From positions 1-64,000 of the forward strand of contig NZ_KK211103.1 of assembly GCF_000620305.1 (NCBI RefSeq): 64,000 bases of DNA, read 5' to 3'. This DNA is from Desulfitibacter alkalitolerans DSM 16504 (GTDB lineage: Bacteria; Bacillota; DSM-16504; Desulfitibacterales; Desulfitibacteraceae). The notes beneath the pieces are model-generated. The model saw only the letters and a list, made by a program, of their open reading frames with translations, made no database searches and was not told where the DNA came from. Position numbers and translations under genes: made by a program. Every line of letters begins with the position of its first letter. Position 1 is the stretch's first letter. This document shows, piece after piece, positions 28,916 to 38,238 of the stretch.

Positions 28916-31588
28916 CTATAATTTTTTAAGATCAATCAATTTGCCTTCTTTGGTCACTAATATATCCAGACTCCTAATAAAAATATTAACCAGATGAGGA
29001 TCAAATTGCGTTCCCGCACATTTAATTAGCTCAGCCTTGGCATCTCCTATAGCCAGTGCAGGTTTATATGGTCTGCCATTAATCATAACGTCAAAAGCAT
29101 CCACTATTGCTAAAATTCTTGAAGCTAGTGGAATATCTGTTTTGTGTAATCCATGGGGATAACCAGTCCCGTCCCAACGTTCATGATGATACAGAATTTT
29201 TTCAGCAATGGGTAGTAGTTCAGGGGCAGCCTGGGCAATCCTGTGACCAACCTCAGTATGCTTTTTCATAACTTCCCATTCTTCCTCAGTTAAAGGGCCA
29301 GGTTTTTGGAGTATTTGTTCTGGTATTGCAACCTTTCCAACATCATGTAAAGTGGCCAGAAGCACTAGTTCATCTAAACTGCTTACGGGCAACCCCAGGG
29401 CTCTGCCTATTATCAAAGCATGTTCTTTGAGTCTTTGGCAGTGTTGGTCTGTTTCGTGGGTTTTTTCTGAAAGGGTTTTTTGAAGTGATGATATAATAGA
29501 ACTTTTAGAGCTTTTACTTTCAAGAAGCTTATTCCTGTACATTCTATCTTCTGCATCTTTAAATATATCCAACATATTTTCACTTTCAACCCTTTTTGTA
29601 GCCACACCAAATGCTAAACTAAGGGGGATGGGCTCATCATCGGCTCTAAGGCATTCTTTCTTTATGCGATTACATATTTCTTCAGCTACATATTCATCTG
29701 TTTGGGGAAAAATGAAGGCAAACTCATCCCCGCCAAGTCTGCATACTATATCCTCACTCCTGCATATTTTTTTGAAAACCTTGGCAATTTTTTTAAGGAG
29801 CTTATCCCCCTCACCATGACCAAAAGCATCGTTTATCAGTTTCAAGCCATTTACATCTCCAATGATAATACTTAATGGAAGCTGTCTTCCTGTGTCCAAT
29901 CGTCTGAGGTTTTCCTCAAAGTAATTCCTATTATACAGGGTGGTTAAGACATCATGCATACAGAGGTATTTAAGCCTTTCTTCATGGAGTTTTCTTTCAG
30001 TTATGTCGTCATATATCCCATAGACCCCTACAACGTCATTATCTATAACTATGGGGACGCCTTTTATTTGTACATGTATGGGGCGACCAGATTTTGAATA
30101 TCTAGTTGTTTCTAAACATATTGGCTTTCCATTACAAACATTTTTCGTAATTTCCTTTGCCTCGGCTAATTTTTCTCCAGGAGCCAACAATAAATCAATG
30201 TTTTTGCCCCTGACTTCTTCCAAACCAAACCCAAATACTCTTTCAAACTCACTATTTACTTCAATAATTTCATGATTCTTATTCAATAAAGCAATAGCTT
30301 CAAAGGAGTTTCTAAATAATGTCTCAAAGCACTGTTTCTGATACCGTAATTCCTTCTCGGCTTTTTTACGCTCTGTAACATCTCTAAAGGATTCAATTGC
30401 TCCTGCAATGTTGCCATCCTTGTCTCTAAGGGGAGTTGCTTTAGCCCAAAGATAGGCACCTGAATCACCAATTGCCGGGCAAAAGACCTCGCCTATTAAA
30501 GATCCATCCTTCACTCTTTCCATGTATGAATATCCTCTGGCCAGTTCTTGGTTATAATTTAATACCATGTCTATTAGTATGGGTCTTCTTGAGTTAAAAA
30601 ATGGCAGGGCGTATTCATAATTGCCTTTGCCAATGATGCTTTCAGCCTTGATACCAGTAAGTCCTTCAATAGCCTTATTCCATAACAAAACCTTTCCGTA
30701 TTTATTTATAACAAAAGTAGCCTCAGGCAGCGAATTGATAATATCAGCCATTTTTCTTTCCGATTCCTCAAGGGCTACCTCTGCGCGCTTTCGTTCATCT
30801 ATATTTTCTATAGCAGTACTTAAATACTTGAAATTACCTTCAGCATCTTTTACAAGTGAAATGTTTAAACGACCCCAGATAATCTGCCCATCTTTTCTAA
30901 CATACCTTTTATCAATACAGTAGTTCTCAATTTCACCGGTTATTAATGAGTTGTACAAATGTATATCCTTTTGCAAATCCTCATAATATGAAAACTTAGA
31001 AAAATGCATCCTGGACATTTCTTCAACTGTATAACCCAAGAAATTGCACAATGTCTCATTTGCTGTCAATGTATAGCCCTTAATATCAGAAACACCAATT
31101 CCTACTGATACATTTTGAAAAAAGGAGCGATATTTTTCTTCACTTTCTCTAAGAGCATTTTCAACTTGTTTTTGAGGTGTAATATCTGAATAAATACCGT
31201 AGCCTGCAACCACTTCTTCATTTATTATAATTGGTATTCCTTTAACAATAACGTTAACTGGCTTATTTCCCTTTCCATATCTTACAGTTTCAAAAGAATT
31301 AGATTTGCCTGATAATATCTCTTTAGAAGTTTCTACTGCCCTTGCATACTCATGAAGATATGTCTCATTTTCTAATTCACCTACTAACACATCCTCAATT
31401 TTTTTGCCCCTGATTTCATCAATATGGTAATCAAAAAGCTCTGTAAATCTGCTATTGATTTCTACTATTCTGTTTTCTCTATCAAAGTATACAATGGCAT
31501 CAGTCGCATTTTTGAAAAGGGCTTCAAAGTGCTTATTTTCTAACATAAAAATTCCGGTATCATCCTTCTTTTTTTGTGTAGAAGACAT
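28916..31588 (-). CDS. four-PAS GGDEF and HD-GYP cyclic-di-GMP signalling protein
   Basis: An 890-residue cytoplasmic signalling protein with no clear membrane segment. In order there are four PAS domains, starting near residues 20, 150, 280 and 415. A diguanylate cyclase domain follows with an intact RLGGDEFAFIFP active site. At the C-terminus is an HD-GYP phosphodiesterase with HDVGKVAIPE and HHERWDGTGYP, also intact. It could both make and break c-di-GMP under control of a small ligand or redox signal sensed by PAS. PAS1 and PAS4 are similar in sequence and may be a recent duplication. It stands alone between the GNAT gene and the cobT terminator. Confidence 0.93.
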   Translation of the reverse strand: MSSTQKKKDDTGIFMLENKHFEALFKNATDAIVYFDRENRIVEINSRFTELFDYHIDEIRGKKIEDVLVGELENETYLHEYARAVETSKEILSGKSNSFETVRYGKGNKPVNVIVKGIPIIINEEVVAGYGIYSDITPQKQVENALRESEEKYRSFFQNVSVGIGVSDIKGYTLTANETLCNFLGYTVEEMSRMHFSKFSYYEDLQKDIHLYNSLITGEIENYCIDKRYVRKDGQIIWGRLNISLVKDAEGNFKYLSTAIENIDERKRAEVALEESERKMADIINSLPEATFVINKYGKVLLWNKAIEGLTGIKAESIIGKGNYEYALPFFNSRRPILIDMVLNYNQELARGYSYMERVKDGSLIGEVFCPAIGDSGAYLWAKATPLRDKDGNIAGAIESFRDVTERKKAEKELRYQKQCFETLFRNSFEAIALLNKNHEIIEVNSEFERVFGFGLEEVRGKNIDLLLAPGEKLAEAKEITKNVCNGKPICLETTRYSKSGRPIHVQIKGVPIVIDNDVVGVYGIYDDITERKLHEERLKYLCMHDVLTTLYNRNYFEENLRRLDTGRQLPLSIIIGDVNGLKLINDAFGHGEGDKLLKKIAKVFKKICRSEDIVCRLGGDEFAFIFPQTDEYVAEEICNRIKKECLRADDEPIPLSLAFGVATKRVESENMLDIFKDAEDRMYRNKLLESKSSKSSIISSLQKTLSEKTHETDQHCQRLKEHALIIGRALGLPVSSLDELVLLATLHDVGKVAIPEQILQKPGPLTEEEWEVMKKHTEVGHRIAQAAPELLPIAEKILYHHERWDGTGYPHGLHKTDIPLASRILAIVDAFDVMINGRPYKPALAIGDAKAELIKCAGTQFDPHLVNIFIRSLDILVTKEGKLIDLKKL

Positions 31589-31690
31589 TTATTTATCACC
31601 CAGCCTTAATTAAACAAAAACACATTATCTGAGAATTCTACATTATTTTCTAATAACCTTGTTTCTTTGAGAAGTTTTTCTGGGATTACG

Positions 31691-31727
31691 TAAAAAAATG
31701 GCAACAAACTGATTTGTCGCCATTTTC
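31691..31727 (-). terminator. terminator after cobT
   Basis: AAATGGCAACAAA and TTTGTCGCCATTT form a long stem with one mismatch. On the minus strand it is followed by seven T. It lies just after the cobT stop at 31735. Confidence 0.8.
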
Positions 31728-31734
31728 ATAAGCC

Positions 31735-32790
31735 TTATTCTTTGTTACTAACCCCTGCTTCTTCAAAGGTAGCCATTTCATGGATTATCTTAACAGCTGC
31801 TTCTATTAGATGAAAAGCTAAAGCTGCTCCTGTACCCTCTCCTAACCTTAAATCCAAGTACAAAACAGGCTGTAGGCCCATGAAATCTAACATGATTTTG
31901 TGTCCCGGTTCTTGAGATAAATGGGAAGCAAGCATATATTCTTTGCATTCCTTCTTCATGTTATAAGCCACTAAAGCCGCTGCTGTTGAAATGAAACCAT
32001 CTATAACAACCGGCACCCTTCTTGCTGAAGCTCCGAGAATCACACCTGTTAAGGCGGCAATCTCCAATCCACCAACCTTTTTTAAAACATCTAGTGCATC
32101 TGTTGGATCTGGATTGTTAACTTCCAGGGCTTTTTTAATTACCTGCTGTTTTTTTATCAGCCCATGGTCATCAACCCCAGTACCTCTACCAGTAATAAAC
32201 TCCACATCTTTCCCACTAAAGCATGCAAGAATGGCACTGCTTGGAGTAGTATTTCCTATCCCCATTTCCCCAGTTCCTATCAATGCTGCACCTTTATCAA
32301 TTTCTTCATTTACCAGCTTAATACCCACTTCAATGGCAGCTACTGCCTCTTCCTCTGTCATGGCTGGCCCCTTTGCCATATTCCTTGTACCAGGTCTGAC
32401 CCTGCAATTATTTAAGTCCGGATGGTCTATTGGCTCCCCGGCTACTCCCACATCTGTAACAACTACCCTGGCTCCAGCATGGTTAGATAAGACATTTATT
32501 GCCGCACCATTATACAAGAAATTAAGTACCATCTGGGGTGTCACTTCCTGGGGAAAAGCACTAACACCTTCTTCTACCACCCCATGATCACCTGCCATTG
32601 TCATTACCACCTTATCCCCTAGTGTTGGAAGGGGATTTTCCTGAATCTGTGCTAGCTGTACGACAATTTTCTCCAGCACCCCCAAACTCCCAGGTGGTTT
32701 AGTTAGATTGTCTAACCTTTTCTGAGTTTCTTCTCCCATGGCTGGATTAGTTTTAACAATGCTTTCAAGGGTTTCTTTGAATAGTTTCAC
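31735..32790 (-). CDS. cobT: nicotinate-nucleotide--dimethylbenzimidazole phosphoribosyltransferase
   Basis: Makes the alpha-ribazole phosphate of the lower ligand of cobalamin. The 351 residues show LTKPPGSLGVLE at the N-terminus, the MAGDHGVVEEGVSAFPQEVT active-site block, GEMGIGNTTPSSAI and the C-terminal LRLGEGTGAALA with the catalytic Glu. The start is GTG at 32790 with GGAGGAGGT upstream. It stands alone behind a cobalamin riboswitch and terminator, so is predicted to be shut off when adenosylcobalamin is plentiful. No other cobalamin biosynthesis gene is in the window. Confidence 0.97.
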   Translation of the reverse strand: MKLFKETLESIVKTNPAMGEETQKRLDNLTKPPGSLGVLEKIVVQLAQIQENPLPTLGDKVVMTMAGDHGVVEEGVSAFPQEVTPQMVLNFLYNGAAINVLSNHAGARVVVTDVGVAGEPIDHPDLNNCRVRPGTRNMAKGPAMTEEEAVAAIEVGIKLVNEEIDKGAALIGTGEMGIGNTTPSSAILACFSGKDVEFITGRGTGVDDHGLIKKQQVIKKALEVNNPDPTDALDVLKKVGGLEIAALTGVILGASARRVPVVIDGFISTAAALVAYNMKKECKEYMLASHLSQEPGHKIMLDFMGLQPVLYLDLRLGEGTGAALAFHLIEAAVKIIHEMATFEEAGVSNKE

Positions 32791-32817
32791 TTTGTTTACC
32801 TCCTCCTTTTAATGTAT

Positions 32818-32854
32818 AAAAAAAGTTCCCAAGCTTAACAGCTCAAGAACTTTT
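32818..32854 (-). terminator. riboswitch expression-platform terminator
   Basis: GTTCCCAAGC and GCTCAAGAAC pair with two mismatches. On the minus strand the stem is followed by seven or more T. It lies between the cobalamin aptamer and the cobT ribosome binding site, so fits a transcription-attenuation switch. Confidence 0.8.
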
Positions 32855-32876
32855 CCATCATCCTTAAAGACCTAAT

Positions 32877-33030
32877 GCTTTAGGCAGGTTTCCTGACTCC
32901 CGATTCAAACGCCTGTGGCCAGCCTTCCCAGAGAAACCTCCAGTGACATAACCTGACTCATCGATTACAGTGGCGGGACCGTACTGGAATCTAACCAGTT
33001 TCCCTTTTACCCCATATCTGGGCACCTAAT
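32877..33030 (-). promoter_or_regulatory. cobalamin riboswitch
   Basis: On the minus strand the sequence runs GGTGCC...GGGAA...GCCACTGT...GAGTCAGG...GGGAAGG...GGAGTCAGGAAACCTGCC, the conserved order of a cobalamin aptamer. It includes the B12-box-like GCCACTGTAATCGATGAGTC segment and the closing CAGGAAACCTGCC. It lies about 90 bases upstream of cobT, with a terminator in between. Confidence 0.93.
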
Positions 33031-33168
33031 ACATTAAATATTCATTTATTGACATTATAATATTGTTGACCATCAATTTCAATATATTTTGAACACCATT
33101 ATTTTGGGCATCATTCATTATCTCTCTATTATTTTCAAAAAGCTTTGATTATGGGCAATCTCCAAAGT

Positions 33169-33903
33169 TTATTTATAGTTAGCACAAGGCCCAATACATT
33201 TTCCACATACATCTGCAAAACCAATGGCACTGTGCTCATCAGCTACTTTTAGGAGCCTTTCATAACATAAAGGTTTATTAATACTATTTTCAGTTAATGC
33301 CCCAACTGGGCAGTTTTTTACACACTTCAAGCAGCCCTTTCCTTCATAAAACAGACAATATTCCTTAGCAGGCTTTACTGTTGGTTCTATAAAGTGGCTA
33401 ATAGCAATACTGCCAAATCTGCCTGCACATCCAACTGGAGTTATTAGCATTTTATTAACTCCAAATGTACCCAGACCTGCGATGTAGGCAATACTCCTAT
33501 GAGACCAGGCAGCTGTAAGAGTTTTTTCGTCAAAGTTATGTGTAGCCTTTTGATAAGCAGTTTCAATTCCTAAAGCATTAAGCCTCTCACTTAATAATAT
33601 GCATATTTCATTTATTAAAGAATTGGCATTAATATATGCACTTGCCCATTTTTCTGAGACCCTGACTCCATCTCTATTGGATCGTGCTATTTCTATATTA
33701 AAGGGAACATAAAAAGTTACAATGGTTTTGACATTTTTTAATAGGTCCTCGGGCATTAAGTGATGAGGATGTAATTTTTTTAGTTCCAGGAACAAAGGGT
33801 CATTTGGATTGGCATATCCTATTAAGGGTTCCCTGAAGCCAAAGGGACTTTTCTGAACGGCTTCAATTATTGTACACTCAATGGCTGCTCTAATTTTATC
33901 CAT
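33169..33903 (-). CDS. QueG-like 4Fe-4S double-cluster protein
   Basis: A 244-residue protein related to epoxyqueuosine reductase but shorter than true QueG, which is about 350-380 residues with HEAT repeats. The C-terminal region has Cys-rich clusters CLKCVKNCPVGAL and CGKCIGPC with an extra Cys in CLFYEGKGC, enough for two 4Fe-4S centres. The ATG at 33903 is preferred because GGGAGAG precedes it at good spacing. QueG binds cobalamin, which is suggestive given the riboswitch and cobT next door. Whether this short homologue acts on queuosine or as a corrinoid reductase cannot be told. Confidence 0.7.
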   Translation of the reverse strand: MDKIRAAIECTIIEAVQKSPFGFREPLIGYANPNDPLFLELKKLHPHHLMPEDLLKNVKTIVTFYVPFNIEIARSNRDGVRVSEKWASAYINANSLINEICILLSERLNALGIETAYQKATHNFDEKTLTAAWSHRSIAYIAGLGTFGVNKMLITPVGCAGRFGSIAISHFIEPTVKPAKEYCLFYEGKGCLKCVKNCPVGALTENSINKPLCYERLLKVADEHSAIGFADVCGKCIGPCANYK

Positions 33904-34012
33904 AATGTTCTCTCCCATATTTAATATCCTTACTACCTATTATACAACCATACAGATTTTATAAAAAGCCTTATTTACCAATGTAATATTATTTCTCAGC
34001 AGTTAAAGCAGG

Positions 34013-34055
34013 TAAAAAAATAAGACAAGAGAAACGTCACCTTGTCTTGTTTTTG
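34013..34055 (-). terminator. terminator after tRNA cluster
   Basis: AAGACAAG and CTTGTCTT pair. On the minus strand the stem is followed by ATTTTTTT. It lies just beyond the 3' end of tRNA-Phe. Confidence 0.75.
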
Positions 34056-34060
34056 TTTGA

Positions 34061-34136
<76 letters not shown>

Positions 34137-34141
34137 ATATA

Positions 34142-34216
34142 TGGTGACCCGTAGGGGACTCGAACCCCTGTTACCGGCGTGAAAGGCCGGTGTCTTAACC
34201 GCTTGACCAACGGGCC
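34142..34216 (-). tRNA. tRNA-Glu (TTC)
   Basis: A 75-base cloverleaf on the minus strand with anticodon TTC inside the loop of a CCGGC/GCCGG stem. The acceptor is GGCCCGT against ACGGGTC, and CCA is encoded. It is 5 bp from tRNA-Phe. Confidence 0.95.
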
Positions 34217-34230
34217 ATTTTAAAATTAAA

Positions 34231-34306
34231 TGGTGAGCCATCCGCGACTCGAACGCGGGACACCCTGATTAAAAGTCAGGTGCTCTACCGACTGAGCTAA
34301 TGGCTC
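34231..34306 (-). tRNA. tRNA-Lys (TTT)
   Basis: A 76-base cloverleaf on the minus strand with anticodon TTT in CTGACTTTTAATCAG. The acceptor is GAGCCAT against ATGGCTC, and CCA is encoded. It is the first gene of the tRNA cluster. Confidence 0.95.
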
Positions 34307-34324
34307 TCATGTCAACAAGTCACA

Positions 34325-34353
34325 AGTGTACACTACTAAATCCAAAGTGTCAA
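34325..34353 (-). promoter_or_regulatory. promoter of tRNA cluster
   Basis: On the minus strand TTGACA (34348-34353) is followed after exactly 17 bp by TACACT (34325-34330), about 20 bp before the tRNA-Lys 5' end. This is a strong sigma-A type promoter for the three-tRNA transcript. Confidence 0.75.
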
Positions 34354-34408
34354 TAGAAAAATGTTTTAAATAATTTCATTATATTTCAAATCATCCATTT
34401 AAAGCAGC

Positions 34409-35110
34409 CTACTCTGATATCATATTATTTTCTACCATTAAAAGATGTTCAAACATTCTTTTACGAGCTTCCATTGAGTCACCATTTTTTATAGCTTCAT
34501 AAATACCCTCATGAGCATCTAAAAGTGTTTGGGGCATTCTTTCTGTTGAATACAGCTTTTGGCGACTGGTGCGCATGGTATTTTCAATGGTATCTGATAC
34601 AGTATTCATAAGCCTAGTTAATAAAACATTTTGTGAAGCCTGGGCAACTGTATAATGGAACTTCCAATCCGCCTTTTCACCAATTTCTGATTGATCAACA
34701 TCTCGCTTCATTTCATCCAGGGCTTCCCTCATCTTTGCCAGGTCCTCTTCATCACGTCTCATTGCCGCCAGACCAGCCGCTTCTACCTCTAATCCTTTAC
34801 GTACCTCTAAGATTTCAATGACAGTATCCCTTTCCATCAACAAAACTAACGCAAGGGGTTCAATAATTGAATCAATGCTTGTCTGCTTAATAAAAGTGCC
34901 TTCACCAGATTTAATTTCAACCAGACCCATTAAATGTAAGGCACTTAAAGCCTCCCTCACTGATGCACGGCTAACCTTAAGTCTGTCTGCCATCTCTCTT
35001 TCCGATGGCAATCTATCACCTGGTTTTAGGTTTCCTTCAGTAATCATTGCCTTAATCTGTTCTACAATTTGCTCATAAATTTTTCTGGGTTTTATTGGTT
35101 TGAATTGCAT
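34409..35110 (-). CDS. GntR/FadR-subfamily regulator, LldR-like
   Basis: A 233-residue regulator. The N-terminal winged helix (KPGDRLPSEREMADRLKVSRASVREALSALHLMGLVEIKSGEGTFI) is followed by an FCD ligand-binding domain with its expected His and Asp/Asn residues (DWKFHYTVAQAS, DAHEGIYEAI). It lies just beyond the lactate genes and is probably their lactate-responsive repressor. Three GntR-type palindromes occur near the promoters of that module. It has its own transcript, because a terminator separates it from the lutB-lutA fusion gene. Confidence 0.88.
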   Translation of the reverse strand: MQFKPIKPRKIYEQIVEQIKAMITEGNLKPGDRLPSEREMADRLKVSRASVREALSALHLMGLVEIKSGEGTFIKQTSIDSIIEPLALVLLMERDTVIEILEVRKGLEVEAAGLAAMRRDEEDLAKMREALDEMKRDVDQSEIGEKADWKFHYTVAQASQNVLLTRLMNTVSDTIENTMRTSRQKLYSTERMPQTLLDAHEGIYEAIKNGDSMEARKRMFEHLLMVENNMISE

Positions 35111-35240
35111 TAAGCATACCCCTCATCTTACCTTTAGTTTAGTAATAATTTTTCTTACATTCTTCTTTTTAAAGTTTAGCATTTCCTCATGTCAACGTCT
35201 ATATTAAAATTCACCCTAATAAAGGTAATATTGAGCACAA

Positions 35241-35282
35241 AAGAAAAAACTGCCCTGAAAAGTTTATACTTAACAGGGCATG
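35241..35282 (-). terminator. terminator after lactate operon
   Basis: TGCCCTG at 35251-35257 pairs with CAGGGCA at 35274-35280, with AAAAG/CTTAA extensions. On the minus strand it is followed by GTTTTTTCTTTT. It lies right after the fused lutB-lutA stop codon. Confidence 0.85.
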
Positions 35283-35288
35283 ATGTGT

Positions 35289-37493
35289 TTAGTATTTACC
35301 GTCTAATATTTGTGCCGTGTGTAATACCTTTGTATTAGATTTTTTAACATCTAAACCACCCCGCAGTGACATTAAGCACCCTGGACAGTCAACAGCAACC
35401 AATGCTGCATCAGCATTTTCCACATTTTTAAGCTTACGATTTAGCATTTCTGCAGAAACCTCTGGCAGCTTCACACAATAGGAGCCGCCAAAACCACAGC
35501 AGCGATCTGCCTCTTCCATTTCTGTATAATCTAGATGTGGCATTGCCTGTAATATTTCTCTAGGTTCTTTTTTCACACCCATGCCGCGATTCAAGTGACA
35601 GGAATCGTGATAGGTGACTTTAATGGGACTTGTACAAGCTACATCACATGCAGCGGCAACTTCCTTAACACTAAGACCTTGTTCATTTGAATCCAGAATA
35701 TGAACAAGCTTTATAAAATCAACTGCTTTTTCAGAAACTTTTTGGGCATCAGACTTTGCCTTTGCATCACTATCACCTGCTAACCAGTCCATCCAATCAT
35801 GCTTAAGTGCTGATGTACAGGTGGGGCAAGCACTTACTATATAATCGTATTCATCTTTAGCAAGGGAGGATAAATTCTGTTTAGCTATTACTGCAGCAGC
35901 ATCATTTCTGCCCATATATTTTGCCGGTGCTCCACAACATGTCTGCTCTTGTGGATAAACTACCTCGTATCCCTTTTTATTTAGAACCCTGACCAAAGAC
36001 TCACCTATTTCAGGATATGCAAAGTCAATTACACATCCTCCATAAAAGGCTGCTTTACCCTTCTTATTCTCCACATTTTGCTTCACCGACTTTATAATGT
36101 CTCTAAATGGTTTCGGAGCAATTGCTGGTAAGCTTCTCCAATGGGAAAGCTTTGAATAGCCCAGTGGAAGTTTTCTAATGAATTTGCTGCCATCTTTACC
36201 TTCAGCAACAAATGGCTTTTGTGCCCATGAAGCCTGACGTAAACCAAAGTGGAACAACCCCTTGTTTTTTAAAACTGATTCTATAATTGTATTTTGTATA
36301 AAGGGCAAGGGTATTTCTTTTCTAATTCTGCTTCTCATTTCCATTATTAGTTCCGGTATTTCAATCTTTGCAGGGCAAAACTCTTTACAGCGGCCGCAGC
36401 CAATGCACATTTCCTGAGGCTTTTCAGCATCTCTCTTACTGTTAAAAAAGGATGTTAGGAGAACACCAATACCACCTGCATAAATGTGCCCGTAAACATG
36501 ACCTCCTACTAACTGGTAGGTTGGGCAAACATTAAGGCATGAAGCACAACGCACACATTGGGCCATTTGTTTAAACACAGGATCCCTTAATAATTCCTTT
36601 CTGCCATTGTCTAGAATTATCACGTGGAGCTCTTTGTCAATGATTTCTGGTCCTATGCCATCTTTTAAGGTTGGTACAGCACCTGTGATCATTGTTGTGT
36701 AAGCCGTTATGGGCTGGGCTGTAGCACTTTTTGGGAGAGCCTTGGCTATGGGAGCAACATCTTTAAACTTTTCCACAAGCTTTTCATAGCCAAAGATTGC
36801 CACATGAACTGGAGGCAGGGTAGTTGTCAGCCTTCCATTACCCTCATTCATGAATAAACACATTGTACCAGTCTCTGCAACGGCAACATTACAGCCTGAC
36901 ACACCAATATCAGCCTTTAAAAATTTCTCACGCAGGGTTTCTCTTGCCAGTCTTACCATTAGTTTTATATCTGGTTCTACTTTTTTCTTTAATGCCCCAG
37001 AAAAAATTTCGGCACAGCGTTCCTTGCTTAAATGAATAGCAGGCATAACCATATGGGATGGTTTTTCTCCAACCTGCTGGATAATCCACTCACCAAGGTC
37101 TGTCTCTACCATTTCCATTACATCTTTCATCTTTTCATTAAGATGAATTTCTTCCGTTGCCATTGATTTTGCTTTGACACAAAGCCTGGCATTTCTTTTT
37201 TTAGCAATTTCAGTTAGGATTTTAACCACATCATTGCCATCAGCAGCCCTATGGACCTGACCACCCCTTCTAACTATATTAGCTTCAAATTGCTGTGCCA
37301 GCTCCTCTGCACGGGCAGCTGCCGAAGATTTTATTTCTGCGATTTCTGTTCTTAAGGCTTCAAAATCAATCTCACTATACACCGCAGCTCTTGCAACTGG
37401 GAAAACGTCCCCGAATTTGCCCAGGGCTCCTCTTAGGTTAGGATCATTAAGTGCTTTATTAACACTTTTCTTAAAAGTTTGATCTATAGGCAT
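35289..37493 (-). CDS. fused LutB-LutA-type L-lactate oxidation Fe-S protein
   Basis: A 734-residue fusion. Residues 1 to about 300 form a LutB-like LUD domain. Next comes a ferredoxin-like part with CVRCASCLNVCP and CIGCGRCKEFCP binding two 4Fe-4S clusters. The C-terminal half is LutA-like, with two CCG domains (YGGCVIDFAYP...CCGAPAKYM...CPTC and CHLNRG...CCGFGGSY...CPGCLMSL). Together with LutC it should oxidise L-lactate to pyruvate. The same fused form is known from Desulfovibrio organic-acid oxidation clusters. The ATG at 37493 has GGGGGAG at ideal spacing; an upstream GTG was rejected. Electron acceptor unknown. Confidence 0.88.
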   Translation of the reverse strand: MPIDQTFKKSVNKALNDPNLRGALGKFGDVFPVARAAVYSEIDFEALRTEIAEIKSSAAARAEELAQQFEANIVRRGGQVHRAADGNDVVKILTEIAKKRNARLCVKAKSMATEEIHLNEKMKDVMEMVETDLGEWIIQQVGEKPSHMVMPAIHLSKERCAEIFSGALKKKVEPDIKLMVRLARETLREKFLKADIGVSGCNVAVAETGTMCLFMNEGNGRLTTTLPPVHVAIFGYEKLVEKFKDVAPIAKALPKSATAQPITAYTTMITGAVPTLKDGIGPEIIDKELHVIILDNGRKELLRDPVFKQMAQCVRCASCLNVCPTYQLVGGHVYGHIYAGGIGVLLTSFFNSKRDAEKPQEMCIGCGRCKEFCPAKIEIPELIMEMRSRIRKEIPLPFIQNTIIESVLKNKGLFHFGLRQASWAQKPFVAEGKDGSKFIRKLPLGYSKLSHWRSLPAIAPKPFRDIIKSVKQNVENKKGKAAFYGGCVIDFAYPEIGESLVRVLNKKGYEVVYPQEQTCCGAPAKYMGRNDAAAVIAKQNLSSLAKDEYDYIVSACPTCTSALKHDWMDWLAGDSDAKAKSDAQKVSEKAVDFIKLVHILDSNEQGLSVKEVAAACDVACTSPIKVTYHDSCHLNRGMGVKKEPREILQAMPHLDYTEMEEADRCCGFGGSYCVKLPEVSAEMLNRKLKNVENADAALVAVDCPGCLMSLRGGLDVKKSNTKVLHTAQILDGKY

Positions 37494-37549
37494 AATTCCC
37501 ACTCCCCCATTGACAGGATTTTGAATTCAGATGAATTTACCCGAGTTTT

Positions 37550-38149
37550 TTAGTCAACACATATAATTATTAAACGTCCAGGCCCATGAACACCAATTGT
37601 TAATACTCTCTCAATATCAGCTGTTTTACTTGGACCTGTCACATAGGCTATAAATCCCGGAACCTCATTTCCGTAGGTTTTTTGAATCACATCAAGGGAA
37701 TCCTCAAAGGTTCCAACCAGTGACCTGGTGTTAATAACGGCTAAATGAGTTGGTGGTAATGTTGATACCAGCCTTTTATAAACATCTGTGGCATCCTGAA
37801 CAATGGACCCTAGTGCTGATATTCCTAAATCAAATTCAGAAATACCCAATTCAGACTGTTCAATTACGTCCCTGTTTAAATCTGTTGTAAACTCAACACC
37901 ATCTTCCTGGGCCCGCTGCTTGACTGCCTCTAAATTTATTTTTTCAAGGGGTACTGATACAACTTTCTTAAAGCCGCCTTCTTTAATCTCATTGCTTATT
38001 GCTTTTTCAGCTTCCTCACTAGACACGCACCTGATTACCTTTACAGTAAGTGCTTCCGCTTTCTCTTTGAAAGTATTAAATAGTGCATCAATATCCTGGT
38101 TCGCTGGTATGTTTATCTGCCAGTCGAAGACCTTAGCTGATTGTCCCAT
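37550..38149 (-). CDS. lutC: LutC-type LUD-domain protein
   Basis: A 199-residue LUD-domain protein, the third component of LutABC-type lactate oxidation. It shows the late block ATDVYKRLVSTLPPTHLAVINTRSLVGTFEDSL and the GPSKTADIERVLTIGVHGPGRL end with which the family closes. It has no Cys cluster of its own. The ATG at 38149 has AGGAG eight bases upstream. It lies between the GlcF-like gene and the LutB-LutA fusion. Confidence 0.88.
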   Translation of the reverse strand: MGQSAKVFDWQINIPANQDIDALFNTFKEKAEALTVKVIRCVSSEEAEKAISNEIKEGGFKKVVSVPLEKINLEAVKQRAQEDGVEFTTDLNRDVIEQSELGISEFDLGISALGSIVQDATDVYKRLVSTLPPTHLAVINTRSLVGTFEDSLDVIQKTYGNEVPGFIAYVTGPSKTADIERVLTIGVHGPGRLIIICVD

Positions 38150-38238
38150 AACTCTCACTCCTTCTTGTATATAAGTGAAACCTATATATTTATGAATTTT
38201 CTCGGTTTTTCAGTAGGCAAGCTGATGGCAGCGGCAGT

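Noticed and set aside
31991-32587. 198-codon plus-strand open frame opposite cobT
   Set aside because: Ser/Pro/Thr-rich shadow of a well-recognised gene, with no ribosome binding site.
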